From UBA966 sp046350355 (GTDB lineage Bacteria > Planctomycetota > Phycisphaerae > Phycisphaerales > SM1A02): 64,000 nt of DNA. Shown here one piece after another: positions 53,037-62,180 of this stretch (position 1 is its first letter; every line of letters starts with the position of its first letter). The stretch spans positions 868,001 to 932,000 of the forward strand of contig JAXMAN010000002.1 of NCBI GenBank assembly GCA_046350355.1, in the 5' to 3' direction. A model generated the notes under the pieces. It had not been told where the DNA came from. It was given only the letters and a program-made list of their open reading frames with translations, and made no database searches. A program made the translations under genes and the position numbers.

Positions 53037-54294
53037 CGCGATGGCCCAGCGCCGGACGGCTGGCGAGGATCCCCAGCAGCGCCTCGGCGGTGCGTTCGGT
53101 CGCGCCCTGGTGCGCGCGTACCGTCGCCTGCGCGCTGCGGCCCATCGCGGCGCAGCGCTCGGGCGAGGCGAGCAGGTCGCGCAGGACCGCGGGGAGGCGA
53201 TCGGCGTCGCAGATGTGCAGCGCCTCGGCTTCGCGCAGCGCTCGGACGGAGTCCTCGAAGTCGCCGAAGCGCGGGCCCATGATCAGCGGCTTGCCCAGCG
53301 CGGCGGGCTCCATCGGATCGGAGCCATGCAGGTCGAAGAAGCTGCGGCCGACGACGACCACCTGCGCCAGCGCGTACGCCTTGCGCAGCTCGCCGATCGT
53401 GTCGAGCAGGAAGAGGTCCGCGCTGCCGCGCCGGCGCGCGCTGCGGCGCACGCAGCCGGGCAGCTCCTCGGCCGCGGCGTCGAACCACTCGGGCTTGCGG
53501 GGGGCGCAGAGGAGCTGGACGCCCTTGGGCACCGCGGCGCGCAGGAGGCGGTGCTCCTGCGGCTGCGTCGAGCCCGCGACGACCAGCGGGCGGCTGCGGT
53601 CGATCCCCATCTCCTGCGCGAGCTCCTCCGCGCCAGGGACCGCGTCGGCGATCTGCGCCGTGTCCCACTTCATCGTGCCCGTCACGGCGACGCGGCCGGC
53701 GGGGACGCCCATGTGCCGAAAGCGCGTGGCGTACTCGTTGTTCTGCGCGAGCACGGTGTGCAGCCGGCGGAAGGTGGAGGCGAGGACCGGCCGCGCCAGC
53801 GCGTAGCGCTTGAAGCTGCGCGCGGAGAGGCGGCCGTTGACGACGACCACGGGGATCCCGCGCAGCTCGCAGGTCTGCATGAAGTTGGGCCAGACTTCCA
53901 GCTCGGCGAGCGCCACCAGGTCCGGCTGCACGCGGTCCAGGAAGCGGCCGACCATCCAGCTCGCGTCGAAGGGGTAGCGGACCACCGGATGGCGCCCCGC
54001 GTAGAGCTCGCTCGCGCGCGCGAAGCCGGTGTCGGTGGTCGTCGCGATGACGATCTCCGGCCCCAGCGGATCCGCGGCCAGCCGCTGCACGAGCTGGCGC
54101 ATCGCGTTCACCTCGCCGACGCTGACGGCGTGGATCAGGATGCGCGGGCGGCCCGTGCGGGCGAGCGCCTCGCCCTCCCCGAAGCGGGCCTTCCAGTCGG
54201 TGCGCAGCTTGCCGGTGCGATGCATCCGCCAGGCCCAGACGGGCGAGGTCGCGGTCGCGGCGGAGAGGTACATCGCATCGCGCAGCCAGCGCAT
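53029..54294 (-). CDS. waaA: 3-deoxy-D-manno-octulosonic acid (KDO) transferase
   Basis: Membrane-associated GT-B glycosyltransferase that adds KDO to lipid A precursor. The 421-residue protein has the N-terminal anchor-like segment MRWLRDAMYLSAATATSPVWAW, IHAVSVGEVNAMRQLV, the hallmark LAELEVWPNF, VAGSTQPQEHRLL and the C-terminal FFDLHGSDPMEPAALGKPLIMGP nucleotide-sugar region. It implies an LPS-like outer membrane in this planctomycete. TATCCT lies 6 nt before the ATG (predicted leaderless), heading the waaA-thiL-tsaE/yacG-kinase operon. Confidence 0.94.
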   Translation of the reverse strand: MRWLRDAMYLSAATATSPVWAWRMHRTGKLRTDWKARFGEGEALARTGRPRILIHAVSVGEVNAMRQLVQRLAADPLGPEIVIATTTDTGFARASELYAGRHPVVRYPFDASWMVGRFLDRVQPDLVALAELEVWPNFMQTCELRGIPVVVVNGRLSARSFKRYALARPVLASTFRRLHTVLAQNNEYATRFRHMGVPAGRVAVTGTMKWDTAQIADAVPGAEELAQEMGIDRSRPLVVAGSTQPQEHRLLRAAVPKGVQLLCAPRKPEWFDAAAEELPGCVRRSARRRGSADLFLLDTIGELRKAYALAQVVVVGRSFFDLHGSDPMEPAALGKPLIMGPRFGDFEDSVRALREAEALHICDADRLPAVLRDLLASPERCAAMGRSAQATVRAHQGATERTAEALLGILASRPALGHRDA

Positions 54295-54300
54295 GCGGTG

Positions 54301-54344
54301 AGGATACGCATGCCTCCCCTGCCCCTTCGGGCGGGCGTTATCAT
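54301..54344. promoter_or_regulatory. divergent leaderless promoters of waaA and the ACT-domain gene
   Basis: Minus-strand TATCCT (54306-54301) is 6 nt before the waaA ATG; plus-strand TATCAT (54339-54344) is 8 nt before the ACT gene ATG at 54353. The genes are only 58 bp apart. Confidence 0.5.
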
Positions 54345-54352
54345 CGCGGCTC

Positions 54353-54760
54353 ATGGCCCACTGGAAGCAGTTGACCGAGTTCGTCGTCCGCCTGCCGCAC
54401 CGCGCGGGCGAGCTGGCGCGTCTGGCGATCCAGCTCAAGGGTGCGAACATCGGCGTCGTGAGCTACTTCGGCCCGACCGAAGGCCGCTCCGCCGACGGCT
54501 TCCACATCGTGCCCGAGGACGCGGACCAGTTCCGCGAGTTCGCCGCGCGCATCGGCCTGGGCACCTGGGAGGAGACCTGCTTCTACCTCAGCGCCGAGTA
54601 CCGCGGCGGCGACCTGCTGGGCACCCTCGACGCGATCGCGCAGGGCGGCATCAACATCGAGTTCATCGAGGCGCTCCATGTGCGCGGGCAGTTCGGGGTG
54701 CTGATCTGGGTGGATGACTCCGACGTCGACCGCCTCGTGCATGTCCTGAGCGCGGCGTGA
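54353..54760 (+). CDS. small ACT-domain protein
   Basis: A 135-residue protein with two ACT-like halves: FVVRLPHRAGELARLAIQLKGANIGVVSYF (~10-40) and CFYLSAEYRGGDLLGTLDAIAQGGINIEFIEALHVRGQFGVLIWV (~78-122). ACT domains bind amino acids or small ligands and usually control enzymes. It overlaps the 5-oxoprolinase gene by 4 bp (GTGA), so it could regulate that enzyme or respond to the same metabolite; that link is inference. Confidence 0.85.
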   Translation: MAHWKQLTEFVVRLPHRAGELARLAIQLKGANIGVVSYFGPTEGRSADGFHIVPEDADQFREFAARIGLGTWEETCFYLSAEYRGGDLLGTLDAIAQGGINIEFIEALHVRGQFGVLIWVDDSDVDRLVHVLSAA

Positions 54761-57700
54761 GCGGCTGGCGCATCGGCGTCGATGTCGGCGGAACCTTCGC
54801 CGACTGCGTCGCCTGCGCGCCCGACGGGCGCCGGATCCGACTGAAACTGCTGACCGACGGACGGCTGCGCGCGCCCTGCGTGCGCACGGCCGACGGCGGC
54901 CTGCTGGCGCGCGGCGTGCCCGCGGACGCTGCGCCCGCGCTGCCGGGGTGCGCCTTCGCGACGGGCGACGGCGGGCGCGGGCGCATCGCGCAGGCGCGGG
55001 CCGAGGCCGAGGGCGTGCACCTGCTGCTGGAGCCGCCCGACGCGGATGGCGCCGCGCCGGGGCACGATCCACGCTGGATCGACCTGCGCAGCGGGGACGA
55101 GGCACCGATCTTCGCCGCCCGCCTGGCGACAGGCACCGCCCCGGGCGTGCCGCTGCCGGCGATGGCGCTGCACATCGGGACGACGCGCGGCACGAACGCG
55201 CTGCTCGAGGGGGAGCTCGATCCCGTCGCGATCTTCCTGAACGAGGGGTTCGAGGGGCTGCTCGAGGTCGGCACGCAGCAGCGGCTGGGGCTCTTCGACC
55301 TCGTCCCGCGCAAGCCTCGCCTGCCGCCGGCGCGCGCGATGGGTGTGCGCGGACGCCTGGCGCCCGACGGCGAGGAGCTGCAGCCGCTGGAGGAGCAGCG
55401 CGTGCGCGCCCAGGCGCGAAGCCTGCGCGCGCACGGCGTGCACCACGCGGCCGTCGCGCTGCTGCATGCCTGGCGCGATCCCGCGCACGAAGAACGCGTC
55501 GCCGCGATCCTGCGCGAGGAGGGACTTGAGCGCGTCGTGACGGGCACGCAGATGCAGCGCACCCCGGGGCTGCTGCCGCGCGCGCAGACGGCGTGCGTCG
55601 ATGCGGCGCTCACGGGCGCGGTGCGGGGGCTCTTCGAGCGCATCGGCGCGCAGGCCGGCGGCGCGCGCGTCGCGGTCGCCGCGGGAACGAGCGCCGGCGC
55701 GCTCTGCGACGCGGCGCACTACCTGCCCAAGGACAGCTTGCTCAGCGGACCCGCGATGGGCTGCGCCGCCGCCTGGCGCGCGATGCGCCGTTCCGGCATC
55801 GAGCAAGGCATCAGCTTCGACATGGGCGGCACGAGCACCGACGTCGCGCGCCTGGGACCCGAGGGCGTCGCGCTCGTGGGCGTCTCCAGCGTCGCGGGGA
55901 TCGCGGTCGCCGCGCCCGCGGTCGATGTGCGCAGCATCGCGGCGGGCGGTGGATCGCTCTGCCGGGCGACGCGCGCGGGGCTCTTCGTCGGACCGCAGAG
56001 CGCGGGCGCCGCGCCGGGGCCCGCCTGCTACGGCGGCGGTCCGCTGACGGTGACGGACATCAACCTGCTGCTCGGGCGTCTGCTGCCGGGCGCGGGCGGG
56101 CTGCCGCTGGACGAGGCCGCCGCGCGCGCCGCCGCGCAGCGCGAGGCGCTGGCCGCGGGGCTCGCGCTCGAGCCGATGCTGCGCGCGCTGCTGGCGCTCG
56201 CGAACGAACACATGGCCGCGGCGGTGCGCGCCCTCTGCGCGCTCGGCGGGCACGATCCTGCGGCGCACGCGCTCGTCGTCTACGGCGGCGCGGGCGGACA
56301 GCATGCCTGTGCGGTCGCGCAGGAGCTGGGCATGCAGCGCATCCTGGTGCTGGCGAACGCGGGCTTCGTGAGCGGCACGGGAGCGCTCGAGGCGCGCCAC
56401 GCCGCGACGGCCGCGGTGCCGGTGCTGGCGCCGCTGGGCGACGGCGCGTGGATCGCGGCGGCGCGCGCGCAGGCGGCGGCGCAGGCGTGCGCGCAGCTCG
56501 CGGCGCAGGGCGTTGCAGGCGTGCCCGCGCGGGCGAGCGCGCTGCTGCGCGTGCCCGGACACGCGGGCGTCGTGGAGGTGGCGCTGGTCGTCGAGGCTGC
56601 ATGCGATGCCGCGGCCGTGCGCGCGGCCTTCGCGCAGCGCTTCGAGGCGATCTTCGGGCGACGCCCGCCCGCGGAGGATCCGATCGTCGACGAAGTGCGC
56701 GTCACCGCGCAGGACGCGGCGGTGGGCGAGGCGAGCGGTGCGGCCGTCGCCGCCGCCGCCGCCGACGACGCCCCCGCGCGCCTGGTCCGCACCGGCTTTG
56801 ACCCCGCCGCGCCGGCGCGCGTGCTCGCGCCGCAGGAGCGCATCGAGGGCCCCGCCGTCCTGGGCGAGCCCGGTGCGACGATCGTCGTCGAGCCCGGCTG
56901 GCGCGCGCAGGCCGCGCCCGGCGGCGCGCTGCTGATCGAGCGTGTCGCGGTCGCCGCGGACGCACGCGCGGCCAACGCCGCGTCCGCCTCCCCCGCCCTC
57001 GACCCCCTCGCCGCTGAGGAGCTCGCCGCCGCGCGCTTCGGCGCGATCGCGCACTGGATGGGCGCGATGCTCGAGCGCACCGCGCGCAGCGTGAACGTGA
57101 AGGACCGCCTCGACTTCTCCTGCGGCCTGCTCGACGCGCAGGGGCGCCTCTGCGCCAACGCGCCGCATGTCCCCGTGCACCTGGGCGCCCTGGGCGTCTG
57201 CGTGCGCGCGATGCAGGCCGCGCACCCCTTCGGCCCGGACGAGGTTCTCCTCACCAACCACCCCGCCTTCGGGGGCTCGCACCTGCCCGACCTCACCGTC
57301 GCGCGCGCCGTGCACGACGACGCGGGCGAGCGCCTGGGCTTCGTCGCGGCGCGCGCCCACCACGCGGAGGTCGGCGGCACGCGCCCGGGCTCGATGCCGC
57401 CCGATGCGCGCTCGCTCGCGGAGGAAGGCGTCGTCATCCCGCCGACGGTGATCGCGCGCGCGGGGGTGCTGGACGAGCCGCTCGTGCGCGGGCTGCTGGC
57501 GCAGGGGCCGTGGCCCTCGCGCGATCCGCAGGCGAACATCGACGACCTGCGCGCCGCGATCGCCGCCTGCGACACCGGCGCCGCGGCGCTGCAGGCGCTC
57601 GCGCGCTCCCACGGTCCCGCCGCCGTGCGCGCGGCGATGCGCCGGCTGCTCGAGCGCAGCGCCGCGCACACCCGCGCGCTCGCCGCCCGCGTCCCGCCCG

Positions 57701-58578
57701 AAGGGCTGCGCGCGCGCGAGCTCCTGGACGACGGCGCGCCGATCGCGGTGGAGATCCTCCCGCTCCCCGACGGCCTGCGCATCGACTTCGCGGGCTCGGG
57801 CCCGCAGCGCGCGGACGCGCTCAACGCCCCCGCCGCCGTCGTGCGCAGCGCGGTCCTGTACGCCCTGCGCGTCCTCGCGGGCGCGCACGAATCGCTGGAC
57901 GAGCACCGCGCGCCGCTCAACGAGGGCTTCCTGGAGCCGGTCGACCTGCGCCTGCCCGAGGGATCCTTCCTCCACCCGCGCTTCGAGGCCGATCCGACCC
58001 GCTGCCCGCCCGTCTTCGCGGGCAACACCGAGACGAGCCAGCGCGTCGTCGACGCCCTGCTGCGCGCCTTCGACGCGGCCGCATGCAGCCAGGGGACGAT
58101 GAACAACCTCGTCCTCGGGGGCGACGGATTCAGCGTCTACGAGACCCTCGGCGGCGGCGCGGGCGCGACCGCGCAGGCGCACGGCACCGACGCGGTCCAT
58201 GTCCACATGACCAACACGCGCCTCACCGACCCGGAGACGCTGGAGCTGCGCCTGCCGCTGCGCCTGGAGACGCTGCAGGTGCGCCACGGCTCGGCGGGCG
58301 CGGGCGCGCAGCGCGGCGGCGAGGGGCTCGTGCGGCGGCTGCGCGTGCTTGTGCCGGCGCAGGTCTGCTTCCTGGGGCAGCGGCGCGCGCACGGGCCCTC
58401 GGGCGCGGCGGGCGGCGGCGACGGCCTCCCCGGCGAGCAGCGCATCGAGCGCGCCGACGGACAGGCGCAGCCGCTGCGTTCGCCCGGCTGGGCGCAGCTC
58501 GCGCCCGGCGACATCGTGGAGGTGCGTACCCCGGGCGGCGGCGGCTGGGGCGAGGCGCCGCCTACTCCGGGTGGCTGA
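54757..58578 (+). CDS. 5-oxoprolinase (fused hydantoinase A and B subunits)
   Basis: A 1273-residue protein that should hydrolyse 5-oxoproline to glutamate with ATP (EC 3.5.2.9). HyuA part ~1-740: VDVGGTFADCVA near the N-terminus, IGTTRGTNALLEG, FDMGGTSTDVARLG (~354-367), and VYGGAGGQHACAVAQELG. HyuB part ~755-1270: MLERTARSVNVKDRLDFSCGLLDAQGRLCANAPHVPVHLG, NHPAFGGSHLPD, ARAHHAEVGGTRPGSMP, GNTETSQRVVD, and the end EVRTPGGGGWG. Both parts are complete, as in the eukaryotic-type fused enzyme. Start is GTG. The 3' end overlaps the convergent ymdB-like gene by 17 bp. Confidence 0.93.
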   Translation: MSGWRIGVDVGGTFADCVACAPDGRRIRLKLLTDGRLRAPCVRTADGGLLARGVPADAAPALPGCAFATGDGGRGRIAQARAEAEGVHLLLEPPDADGAAPGHDPRWIDLRSGDEAPIFAARLATGTAPGVPLPAMALHIGTTRGTNALLEGELDPVAIFLNEGFEGLLEVGTQQRLGLFDLVPRKPRLPPARAMGVRGRLAPDGEELQPLEEQRVRAQARSLRAHGVHHAAVALLHAWRDPAHEERVAAILREEGLERVVTGTQMQRTPGLLPRAQTACVDAALTGAVRGLFERIGAQAGGARVAVAAGTSAGALCDAAHYLPKDSLLSGPAMGCAAAWRAMRRSGIEQGISFDMGGTSTDVARLGPEGVALVGVSSVAGIAVAAPAVDVRSIAAGGGSLCRATRAGLFVGPQSAGAAPGPACYGGGPLTVTDINLLLGRLLPGAGGLPLDEAAARAAAQREALAAGLALEPMLRALLALANEHMAAAVRALCALGGHDPAAHALVVYGGAGGQHACAVAQELGMQRILVLANAGFVSGTGALEARHAATAAVPVLAPLGDGAWIAAARAQAAAQACAQLAAQGVAGVPARASALLRVPGHAGVVEVALVVEAACDAAAVRAAFAQRFEAIFGRRPPAEDPIVDEVRVTAQDAAVGEASGAAVAAAAADDAPARLVRTGFDPAAPARVLAPQERIEGPAVLGEPGATIVVEPGWRAQAAPGGALLIERVAVAADARAANAASASPALDPLAAEELAAARFGAIAHWMGAMLERTARSVNVKDRLDFSCGLLDAQGRLCANAPHVPVHLGALGVCVRAMQAAHPFGPDEVLLTNHPAFGGSHLPDLTVARAVHDDAGERLGFVAARAHHAEVGGTRPGSMPPDARSLAEEGVVIPPTVIARAGVLDEPLVRGLLAQGPWPSRDPQANIDDLRAAIAACDTGAAALQALARSHGPAAVRAAMRRLLERSAAHTRALAARVPPEGLRARELLDDGAPIAVEILPLPDGLRIDFAGSGPQRADALNAPAAVVRSAVLYALRVLAGAHESLDEHRAPLNEGFLEPVDLRLPEGSFLHPRFEADPTRCPPVFAGNTETSQRVVDALLRAFDAAACSQGTMNNLVLGGDGFSVYETLGGGAGATAQAHGTDAVHVHMTNTRLTDPETLELRLPLRLETLQVRHGSAGAGAQRGGEGLVRRLRVLVPAQVCFLGQRRAHGPSGAAGGGDGLPGEQRIERADGQAQPLRSPGWAQLAPGDIVEVRTPGGGGWGEAPPTPGG

Positions 58579-59371
58579 TCTCGATGCGCTCGATGCGGTT
58601 GGCGAGCCCCGTGTCCTCGCTCACCTCGACGAAGACGCCGCAGACGCGCGCGTCGTTCTGGCCCATCTCGTAGTGCACCGGCAGCGCGGTCGTCATGTGG
58701 CGCAGGACCGCCTCGGTCTGGCGGCCGATGACGGAGTCGTAGGGACCGCACATGCCGACATCGGTGATGAAGCCGGTGCCGCGGCGCAGGATGCGCGCGT
58801 CGGCGGTGGGCACATGGGTGTGCGTGCCCGCGACGAGCGCGGCGCGGCCGTCGCACCAGGCGGCGAGCGCGGCCTTCTCGCTGGTCGCCTCCATGTGCGC
58901 CTCGACGACGACGATCGGGCGCCGCTCGGGGATCTCGGAGAGCACCTCGTCCACGGCGGTGAAGGGATCGTTCGCCGGCAGCGGGAAGAAGATGCGCCCC
59001 AGCACGGTCACCACGTAGATGTCGCGGGTGCGGCGGCCCGCGGCGGGAATGCGGCTCCAGCGCTTGCCGGGCGACCGCGCCGAGAGGTTCGCCGGGCGCG
59101 CGACCGGCTCCTCCGGGCGCTCCAGCAGCGGCACGATCTTGGGGTCGCGGAAGACATGGTCCCCCAGCGTGAGCGCGTCGATGCCCATCTGCCGGAAGGC
59201 GCGGTAGAGCTCGGGGGTGAGGCCGGATCCGTTGCGCGCGTTCTCGCCGTTGGCGATCACCACGTCGGGAGCCCAGCGCTCGCGCAGCTCGGGCAGCCGC
59301 CGCTCCAGCGCCGCCCGGCCGGGGGCACCGTTGATGTCTCCCAGAAAGACCACGTTGACCGTCCGGCTCAT
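58562..59371 (-). CDS. YmdB-like metallophosphodiesterase
   Basis: A 269-residue protein of the YmdB/TIGR00282 family, whose Bacillus member hydrolyses 2',3'-cyclic nucleotides. All family metal-binding motifs are present: VVFLGDINGAPG, VIANGENARNG, LTLGDHVFRD, VEAHMEATSEKAAL, GTHTHVPTADARIL, TDVGMCGPYDSVIG. Normal length. TACAGT lies 7 nt before the ATG and overlaps the opposite promoter. Confidence 0.93.
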   Translation of the reverse strand: MSRTVNVVFLGDINGAPGRAALERRLPELRERWAPDVVIANGENARNGSGLTPELYRAFRQMGIDALTLGDHVFRDPKIVPLLERPEEPVARPANLSARSPGKRWSRIPAAGRRTRDIYVVTVLGRIFFPLPANDPFTAVDEVLSEIPERRPIVVVEAHMEATSEKAALAAWCDGRAALVAGTHTHVPTADARILRRGTGFITDVGMCGPYDSVIGRQTEAVLRHMTTALPVHYEMGQNDARVCGVFVEVSEDTGLANRIERIEISHPE

Positions 59372-59375
59372 GCGC

Positions 59376-59384
59376 TACACTGTA
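59376..59384. promoter_or_regulatory. overlapping bidirectional -10 boxes (TACACTGTA)
   Basis: TACACT on the plus strand (59376-59381) and TACAGT on the minus strand (59384-59379) share three base pairs. The minus box is 7 nt from the ymdB-like ATG; the plus box precedes the DUF3553 gene with a ~94-nt leader. Confidence 0.5.
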
Positions 59385-59481
59385 TGCGTTCCCGCCTCAG
59401 GGCACGACGGTGGCAAGGGGTCTCGCGCGCGGCGCCGACGGTTGTCGGCCTTGCTGCGCCGGCCCGCCCAAGAGCAGTTCG

Positions 59482-60096
59482 ATGCAGACGACATCCTTCA
59501 AGATCGGCGAGAAGGTCCGCCACTCCAAGCGCCCCGAATGGGGCGTCGGCTCCATCGTGAAGCTGGAGGTCATCACCCGCGAGGGGCGCGCGGACCGGCG
59601 CATCTGGATCCGCTTCCCAAACGTGGGCGAGAAGACCGTGCTCGCGAGCATGGCCGAGCTCGAGCACGTCGAGGAGCGCGACCCGCACGGCGCGCCCACG
59701 CTCGCGGACGCGCACGCGCGCTCCGAGGGCGGCTGGCTCGGCGCGATCGACCGCAAGAAGCCCAACGACCTGATGACGCAGCTTCCCGACGCGGCGACGG
59801 ATCCCTTCATCCCGCTGCGCCGGCGCCTGCAGAACACGCTGGCGCTCTACCGCTTCGACGGCGGCTCCAAGCTCATCGAGTGGGCGGTCGCGCAGAGCGG
59901 CCTGAACGACCCGATGGGCCAGTTCACGCGCCACGACCTCGAGGCCTTTTTCCAGCGCTGGCGCTTCGCGCTGGACGCGCACCTGGGCAAGCTGCTGCAG
60001 GAGGCGCGGCGCGAGCCGGGCGTCCTGGAGGACGCCTCGCGCGGCGCGCCCGCGGCGGCGCAGGCGGCCATCCGCAAGATCAGCGCCTTCCGCTGA
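59482..60096 (+). CDS. DUF3553 family protein
   Basis: A 204-residue protein. The N-terminal ~70 residues match the DUF3553 pattern (FKIGEKVRHSKRPEWGVGSIVKLEVI...IWIRFPNVGEKTVLAS), a small beta-barrel resembling the CarD/UvrD-tail type that often contacts RNA polymerase or helicases. The rest is helical (IPLRRRLQNTLALYRFDGGSKLIEWAVAQSG...FFQRWRFALDAHLGKLLQEARREPG). Molecular role unknown. The start at ATG 59482 was chosen because the domain begins there. Confidence 0.83.
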   Translation: MQTTSFKIGEKVRHSKRPEWGVGSIVKLEVITREGRADRRIWIRFPNVGEKTVLASMAELEHVEERDPHGAPTLADAHARSEGGWLGAIDRKKPNDLMTQLPDAATDPFIPLRRRLQNTLALYRFDGGSKLIEWAVAQSGLNDPMGQFTRHDLEAFFQRWRFALDAHLGKLLQEARREPGVLEDASRGAPAAAQAAIRKISAFR

Positions 60097-60150
60097 CGGC
60101 GCGCCCCGCGGCCCCGCCCGCGCGGGCCGGCAGTTAGCATCCGATCCGGC

Positions 60151-61896
60151 ATGGCGTCGGTCATGGACATCCCCGTCGCGCGTCGTCTCAAGAACGCGCA
60201 GCGCTACCGCGAGGTCATCGGCGTCCTGGCGCGCTACGGCTTCGCCAGCTTCGTCGCCCAGTCCGGCTTCGGCCCACTGCGCCGCGGCGGCTCGGAGTGG
60301 CTCTACAGCCGCGACGGGACCATCGACCTCTCCACCGCCCCCTTCGAGGTGCGCCTGCGCAAGGCGATGGAGGAGCTGGGCCCGACCTTCATCAAGATCG
60401 GCCAGATCCTGAGCACGCGCCGCGACCTGGTCCCCGACTCGGTCGCGGACGAGTTCGCCAAGCTGCAGGCCGACTGCCCGAAGATCCCCTTCGACCGCGT
60501 CCGCGCCGCGCTGGACGAGCAGCTCAAGGGGCGCACCGACGAGTTCTTCCAGTGGATCGACCCCGAGCCGCTCGCCGCCGCCTCCATGGCGCAGGTGCAC
60601 GCGGCGATCTGGAAGGACGGCTCCGAGGTCGTCATCAAGCTGCTGCGCCCCGACGCCGCCGACCAGATCGAGGCGGACATGGAGGCGATCGCATTCGTCG
60701 CGCGCCTGGCCGAGGACCGCCTGGCCAAGAGCGGCTTCAGCCCCACCGAGATCGTCAACGAGTTCCGCGAGGAGCTGCGCCGCGAGACCAACCTGACCAT
60801 CGAGGCGCGCAGCACCGACCGCATGCGCCGCTCCTTCGAGCACGACGAGGGGATCGCCTTCCCCCGCATCTACTGGGAGGCGACGACCCCCGGCGTGCTG
60901 ACGATCGAGCGCGTGAAGGGTCGCCTGCTCGCGCGCACGCCGTACTCCTCGATCCCGAAGGAGATCCGCAAGAAGATCATCCAGAACGGCGCGCGCGCGG
61001 TCTTCCGCCAGACGCTCGAGCTGGGCTTCTTCCACGCGGACCCGCACCCGGGCAACATCTTCATCCACGACGACGGCCGCGTGACCTTCATCGACTGCGG
61101 CATGGTCGGGCGCATCGGCGCGGACGCGCGCCAGCGCATCGCGGAGCTGGTCTTCGGCGTGGCCACCGGCGACGCGCGCCTGGTGATGCGCGCGGCGATG
61201 CGCATGGGCAACGTGGAGCCCGACTCCATCGACGAGCGCGCCCTGCTGGACGATGTCCAGGAGGTCGTGGACCAGTTCATCGGCAAGCCCATCGCGGAGA
61301 TCGACGTCGCGGCGGTGCTCGACAAGTTCTATCAGATCCTGCGCGACTACCAGGTGAAGTGCCCCGCGGACATGGTGCTGCTCATCAAGGCGATGGGCAC
61401 CATCGAGGGCGTCGCGCGCGACCTCGATCCCGACTACGAGATCATCGAGAGCGCCAAGCCCTTCATCTACAAGCTCATCAACGACCGCTACTCGCCCAAG
61501 GCGCTGACCAAGCGCGTGGCGAACACGCTCTTCTCCTACGCGGAGCTGATCGACTCGCTCCCGCGCCAGATCAGCGGCATCCTGCGCAAGATCCGCCTGG
61601 GCGAGGCGAAGGTCAACTTCCACTTCGAGGGCATCGAGCGCTTCCGCATGACCGTCGAGCACACGGCGACGACGGTCGCCTACGCGCTGCTCATCAGCGC
61701 GCTGCTGGTCGCGAGCTCGATCCTGGTGCTCAGCTCGCGCAACGAGACCAGCAGCCCGATCGCGGTGCTGGGCCTGGTGGGCTTCCTGCTCGCGGGCTTC
61801 CTCTCGGTGGGCCTGATCTGGGACATCTGGCGCACGCGCCGCATGGTCTCGCGCGCGGTCCGCGACGAGGAGCGGCACCAGCAGAACCGGCGGTGA
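60151..61896 (+). CDS. ubiB: UbiB/ABC1 family atypical kinase
   Basis: A 581-residue protein of the UbiB family, linked to quinone synthesis or lipid homeostasis. Motifs: the family-specific LGPTFIKIGQILSTRRDLVPD (KxGQ), PLAAASMAQVHAA (A-rich loop), VVIKLLRP (Lys), ETNLTIEARST, FHADPHPGNIFI (catalytic Asp and Asn) and FIDCGMVG. Two C-terminal membrane helices occupy ~505-560 (ATTVAYALLISALLVASSILVL and IAVLGLVGFLLAGFLSVGLIW). TAGCAT lies 10 nt before the ATG. Normal family length. Confidence 0.93.
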   Translation: MASVMDIPVARRLKNAQRYREVIGVLARYGFASFVAQSGFGPLRRGGSEWLYSRDGTIDLSTAPFEVRLRKAMEELGPTFIKIGQILSTRRDLVPDSVADEFAKLQADCPKIPFDRVRAALDEQLKGRTDEFFQWIDPEPLAAASMAQVHAAIWKDGSEVVIKLLRPDAADQIEADMEAIAFVARLAEDRLAKSGFSPTEIVNEFREELRRETNLTIEARSTDRMRRSFEHDEGIAFPRIYWEATTPGVLTIERVKGRLLARTPYSSIPKEIRKKIIQNGARAVFRQTLELGFFHADPHPGNIFIHDDGRVTFIDCGMVGRIGADARQRIAELVFGVATGDARLVMRAAMRMGNVEPDSIDERALLDDVQEVVDQFIGKPIAEIDVAAVLDKFYQILRDYQVKCPADMVLLIKAMGTIEGVARDLDPDYEIIESAKPFIYKLINDRYSPKALTKRVANTLFSYAELIDSLPRQISGILRKIRLGEAKVNFHFEGIERFRMTVEHTATTVAYALLISALLVASSILVLSSRNETSSPIAVLGLVGFLLAGFLSVGLIWDIWRTRRMVSRAVRDEERHQQNRR

Positions 61897-61946
61897 GCGC
61901 GGGGCTCCCCGGGCGCAGGTGCGCAGCGAATCATTCGAAAAAATGA

Positions 61947-62000
61947 GCGGGTCCGGACATCGAGTGCCACCCCACGTGGGCACTCGCCTGTCGGACCCGC
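61947..62000 (-). terminator. long hairpin with U-tract on the minus strand
   Basis: GCGGGTCCGgACA (61947-61959) pairs with TGTCGGACCCGC (61989-62000), with one bulged base, enclosing a second stem CGAGTGCC/GGGCACTCG. On the minus strand it is followed by TCATTTTTTCG, the form of an intrinsic terminator; on the plus strand no U-tract follows. No minus-strand gene reads into it, so it may end a short RNA begun near 62010-62030 or serve as a two-way barrier. The rest of the 284-bp gap (61897-62180) shows no gene. Confidence 0.5.
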
Positions 62001-62180
62001 ATCCCCACGATACGACGAATCTAGCCCCGGTTCCTTGCAGCGCAAGGATTCCCGCGACGGAATCCGCACTTCCGCGCGGGCGGCCGCCGCCCTTCTGCCG
62101 CGGCGCGCCCCGCGCACGGAATCCCTTGATTTGCTGCAGAAACGCGTCGCCGCAGGCGCTCGGCGCGGCACAATGCGCAG

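Noticed and set aside
54583..58392. A 1269-codon open frame on the minus strand opposite the 5-oxoprolinase gene
   Set aside because: The plus strand carries every expected hydantoinase A/B motif; the opposite frame is Arg/Ala/His-rich with no domain, the usual mirror of a GC-rich gene.
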